Assembly (NCBI GenBank): GCA_028718545.1
Contig: JAQULT010000002.1
Location: 1 to 64,000 of the forward strand
DNA: 64,000 nucleotides
From: Fidelibacterota bacterium
GTDB taxonomy: Bacteria > Fidelibacterota > Fidelibacteria > Fidelibacterales > Fidelibacteraceae
Reading direction: 5' to 3'
A model generated the notes under the pieces. The model saw only the letters and a program-made list of their open reading frames with translations, searched no databases and was not told where the DNA came from. The first letter of the stretch is position 1. Each line of letters begins with the position of its first letter. The position numbers were made by a program, and so were the translations under genes. Positions 62,233 through 64,000 of this stretch are shown piece by piece.

Positions 62233-63260
62233 GTTTCTCCCATCCTGCCATGCTATGGTTTTTACTGCTTCTGCCTCTGCTTGCGCTGTGCGCTTTTATT
62301 GCTGCAAAGAAAAACCGGGCAAGAATAGAAATGCATTTTCATCCGAAAATGCTGGAACGGCTCTACGATTCCGCAAGAAATTCGCTATTAAGACTGAAAC
62401 ACATACTGATGCTTCTTGCTTTGGCCCTGATGATCCTTTCCGCGGGCGGTCTGCGCGTGGGTTCGGGATTAAAGGAACTCAAACAGGAGGGAATGGATGT
62501 GATCGTGGCTCTGGATCTTTCCGCAAGCATGGATGCGGAAGATATATCTCCCTCCCGCCTCGAACGCTCTAAATATGAGATCTTGCGCCTGATCAATAAT
62601 CTGAAAGGCGATCGTATCGGACTTGTGGCCTTTGCCGGCGTTTCCTATCTGCAGTGTCCCATTACCTCCGATTATCGTACCGCAAGCATGATGCTGGATC
62701 TGATGGATACCCGCCTGCTGCCGGTCCAGGGAACAGCCTTTGCCGATGCCATACATACCGCTATTGACGCTTTTCCTAATGAAAATCAAAAATATAAGGC
62801 TATTATCCTCATCAGCGACGGAGAGGATCATGAACAGGAAATCGAAACGGTACTTAAACGCGCTGCCGAAGAAAAGGTCCTGATCTATACCCTGGGCGTT
62901 GGAACACTCAAAGGCAGCCCTATCCCCGTGTACGATAAAACAGGGGGACTGCTGGATTACAAGCGTGACGGCGAAGGCAAAGTGATCACAACCCTGCTCC
63001 AGGAAAACACCTTGCGGCAAATTGCAGAAGCAGCCGGAGGACGTTATTACCGTCTGGGTGCGGTACGGGAACCGATACTGAGCATTTACGAGCATATACT
63101 GCACGGCGATCGTCAGGAATATCAGACGCACGAATTCGCTCGTTACCGCGAACTCTATCTGATCTTCGCTGCCGCTGCACTGCTTTCGCTTTTATTGGCG
63201 CTGCTTTTACCCGAAACACTCCAAAAAAAGAACAAAACCGAAAAAAATACGGGTTTATAA
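62226..63260 (+). CDS. BatB-like VWA-domain membrane protein
   Basis: The protein has 344 residues from the ATG at 62226 with GGAGG upstream, overlapping batA by 7 bases. The layout is the same as its neighbour: an N-terminal membrane anchor pair, a VWA domain with MIDAS DLSAS (near 96), GTAFADA and ISDGEDHE, and a C-terminal helix near 315-335. It is a paralogue of the preceding gene. The pair probably forms a periplasm-facing complex binding a metal-bridged partner. Confidence 0.87.
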   Translation: MLSFSHPAMLWFLLLLPLLALCAFIAAKKNRARIEMHFHPKMLERLYDSARNSLLRLKHILMLLALALMILSAGGLRVGSGLKELKQEGMDVIVALDLSASMDAEDISPSRLERSKYEILRLINNLKGDRIGLVAFAGVSYLQCPITSDYRTASMMLDLMDTRLLPVQGTAFADAIHTAIDAFPNENQKYKAIILISDGEDHEQEIETVLKRAAEEKVLIYTLGVGTLKGSPIPVYDKTGGLLDYKRDGEGKVITTLLQENTLRQIAEAAGGRYYRLGAVREPILSIYEHILHGDRQEYQTHEFARYRELYLIFAAAALLSLLLALLLPETLQKKNKTEKNTGL

Positions 63261-63264
63261 ACGA

Positions 63265-63816
63265 ATGGGGAATATCCGCTCCGCTCCAAAAGGACTTTTA
63301 TTTCAGGCGCTGACGCTGAGCGAAGCGGAATTGCTGCTTCCCGCCGAGAATTTTTTGCAGAGACGCTACGGCAAGGTACTGCTTAGCTACGGTCCCTTCG
63401 GTTTCGATGTATTCACGGATTATTATCGGGAAGAGATGGGCGGGGAACTGCAGAAAAAATTCTATCTTTTTACCCCGCTGATCAGCTTGGAACATTCTTA
63501 CCGTTATAAGCTCGATTCCCAGTCGCTGGAGTTGCGCTATCTGCAGGACGGCCGGCGGCGGATCAACTGTGATCCCGGCTTTCTGACACTTTATCAGCTT
63601 AACCTGTTAAGCACAAAAGCCTATTCGCACCGGAATTATCTGGCCGAAGGCATTTATGCCGAAACAACACTGATCGCCTGCGGAAAGCGCTTTGAACCCC
63701 TGCCCTGGACATATCCGGATTATAAAACACCCGAAGCTCTGGATTTTTTTGCTGAAGGCAAACAAATCCTGAAAAAGATACTTGCCGGCAGTGAAATAAC
63801 TATAGGTGAGGAATAA
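63265..63816 (+). CDS. DUF4416 family protein
   Basis: The 183-residue protein matches DUF4416 by its pattern: FGFDVFTDYYREEMGGELQKKFYLFTPLI, RRRINCDPGFLTLYQLNLLSTKAYSHRNYLAEGIYAETTL and LPWTYPDYKTPEALDFF. The function is unknown. Conserved Asp, His and Tyr residues suggest an enzyme, but no reaction can be named. It starts 4 bases after batB, so it is probably part of the ftsK-bat transcript. Confidence 0.8.
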   Translation: MGNIRSAPKGLLFQALTLSEAELLLPAENFLQRRYGKVLLSYGPFGFDVFTDYYREEMGGELQKKFYLFTPLISLEHSYRYKLDSQSLELRYLQDGRRRINCDPGFLTLYQLNLLSTKAYSHRNYLAEGIYAETTLIACGKRFEPLPWTYPDYKTPEALDFFAEGKQILKKILAGSEITIGEE

Positions 63817-63882
63817 GAGAAGCCTGATGATATCTCCGTCCTGTATTCCGGACAGCCGTAAAATAAAACATCTTCTTTCTCA

Positions 63883-63911
63883 TTGGTTTTATTCGCGTTC
63901 TTCTCTATCTT
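63883..63911 (+). promoter_or_regulatory. Promoter of the last gene
   Basis: TTGGTT (63883-63888), 17 bases, TATCTT (63906-63911) followed by TT; the predicted start is about 30 bases before the ATG at 63949. Confidence 0.5.
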
Positions 63912-63948
63912 TTATCTGTTGATAAGCTATACGTTGACCGAGGTTTGA

Positions 63949-64000
63949 ATGAGACGGATATTTACCCTTATCCTGTCGCTGGCAGCAGTAGCGGGATCCC
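63949..64000 (+). CDS. Exported protein, 5' end only (3' partial)
   Basis: An ATG at 63949 with GAGG upstream opens a frame MRRIFTLILSLAAVAGS that runs to the window edge. It looks like the start of a signal peptide. Nothing can be said of the mature protein. It is too short for the usual length cut-offs but has a plausible promoter and ribosome site. Confidence 0.6.
   Translation, partial: MRRIFTLILSLAAVAGS

Overview
The window reads as a compact chromosome segment of a Gram-negative (diderm) bacterium with roughly balanced base composition. It contains no plasmid, phage, transposon or CRISPR array. Several traits point to the FCB superphylum (Bacteroidota, Cloacimonadota, Marinimicrobiota and relatives): PorT-like outer-membrane barrels, a hisGDCBHAF(IE) operon whose HisB lacks the zinc-loop cysteines, and -10 promoter boxes of the form TAnnTT(TG) instead of TATAAT. 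The exact lineage cannot be fixed from sequence alone. There are five tRNA genes and no rRNA. Most genes overlap or abut, which suggests long operons.

Layout. 1-5103: ybaB (partial), recR, pgsA, pgpA, cinA, thpR and a UMF1-type transporter. 5336-6143: tRNA-Arg and a membrane-anchored TPR protein. 6300-17254: the translation/RNA superoperon rimP-nusA-infB-rbfA-truB-ribF-rpsO-pnp, followed by an M16 peptidase and a polysaccharide deacetylase. 17292-21407: a MerR-type regulator, tRNA-Pro and a fused GHL10/amidase cell-wall hydrolase. 21404-24381 (minus strand): a truncated ProA and an octahaem-TPR lipoprotein. 24529-26013: two tandem outer-membrane barrels. 26148-33337: the complete histidine operon behind a leader-peptide attenuator. 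33495-37259: tRNA-Asn, ackA, prfB and a lipoprotein. 37282-41962: octamer repeats and carAB. 42014-51120: a CpoB-like lipoprotein (minus), then DUF2007-hisS-PNP-GH13-DUF523-M29-DUF362-Ntn hydrolase. 51243-57174: EamA transporter, acyl-CoA synthetase-like protein, EF-G-like GTPase, patatin and an ArsR regulator with its operator. 57606-64000: two tRNA-Ser genes, ftsK, an alpha/beta hydrolase, two BatA/B-type VWA proteins, DUF4416 and the start of an exported protein.

The strongest hidden signal is upstream of hisG. A 14-codon leader peptide with three consecutive His codons is followed by mutually exclusive pause, antiterminator and terminator hairpins, which forms a complete ribosome-mediated attenuator. 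Other items of note are two intergenic families of short-period repeats (an AGnnnnGG octamer and a TTGACkCAAA 14-mer, each at two loci), a very uniform promoter form (TTG, 17 bp, TAnnTT), a Rosetta-stone fusion of a peptide-stripping amidase with a glycan-cleaving GHL10 domain, an EF-G paralogue with a broken G4 motif, and a ProA cut off before its catalytic cysteine. All functional calls come from reading motifs; no database search was run.
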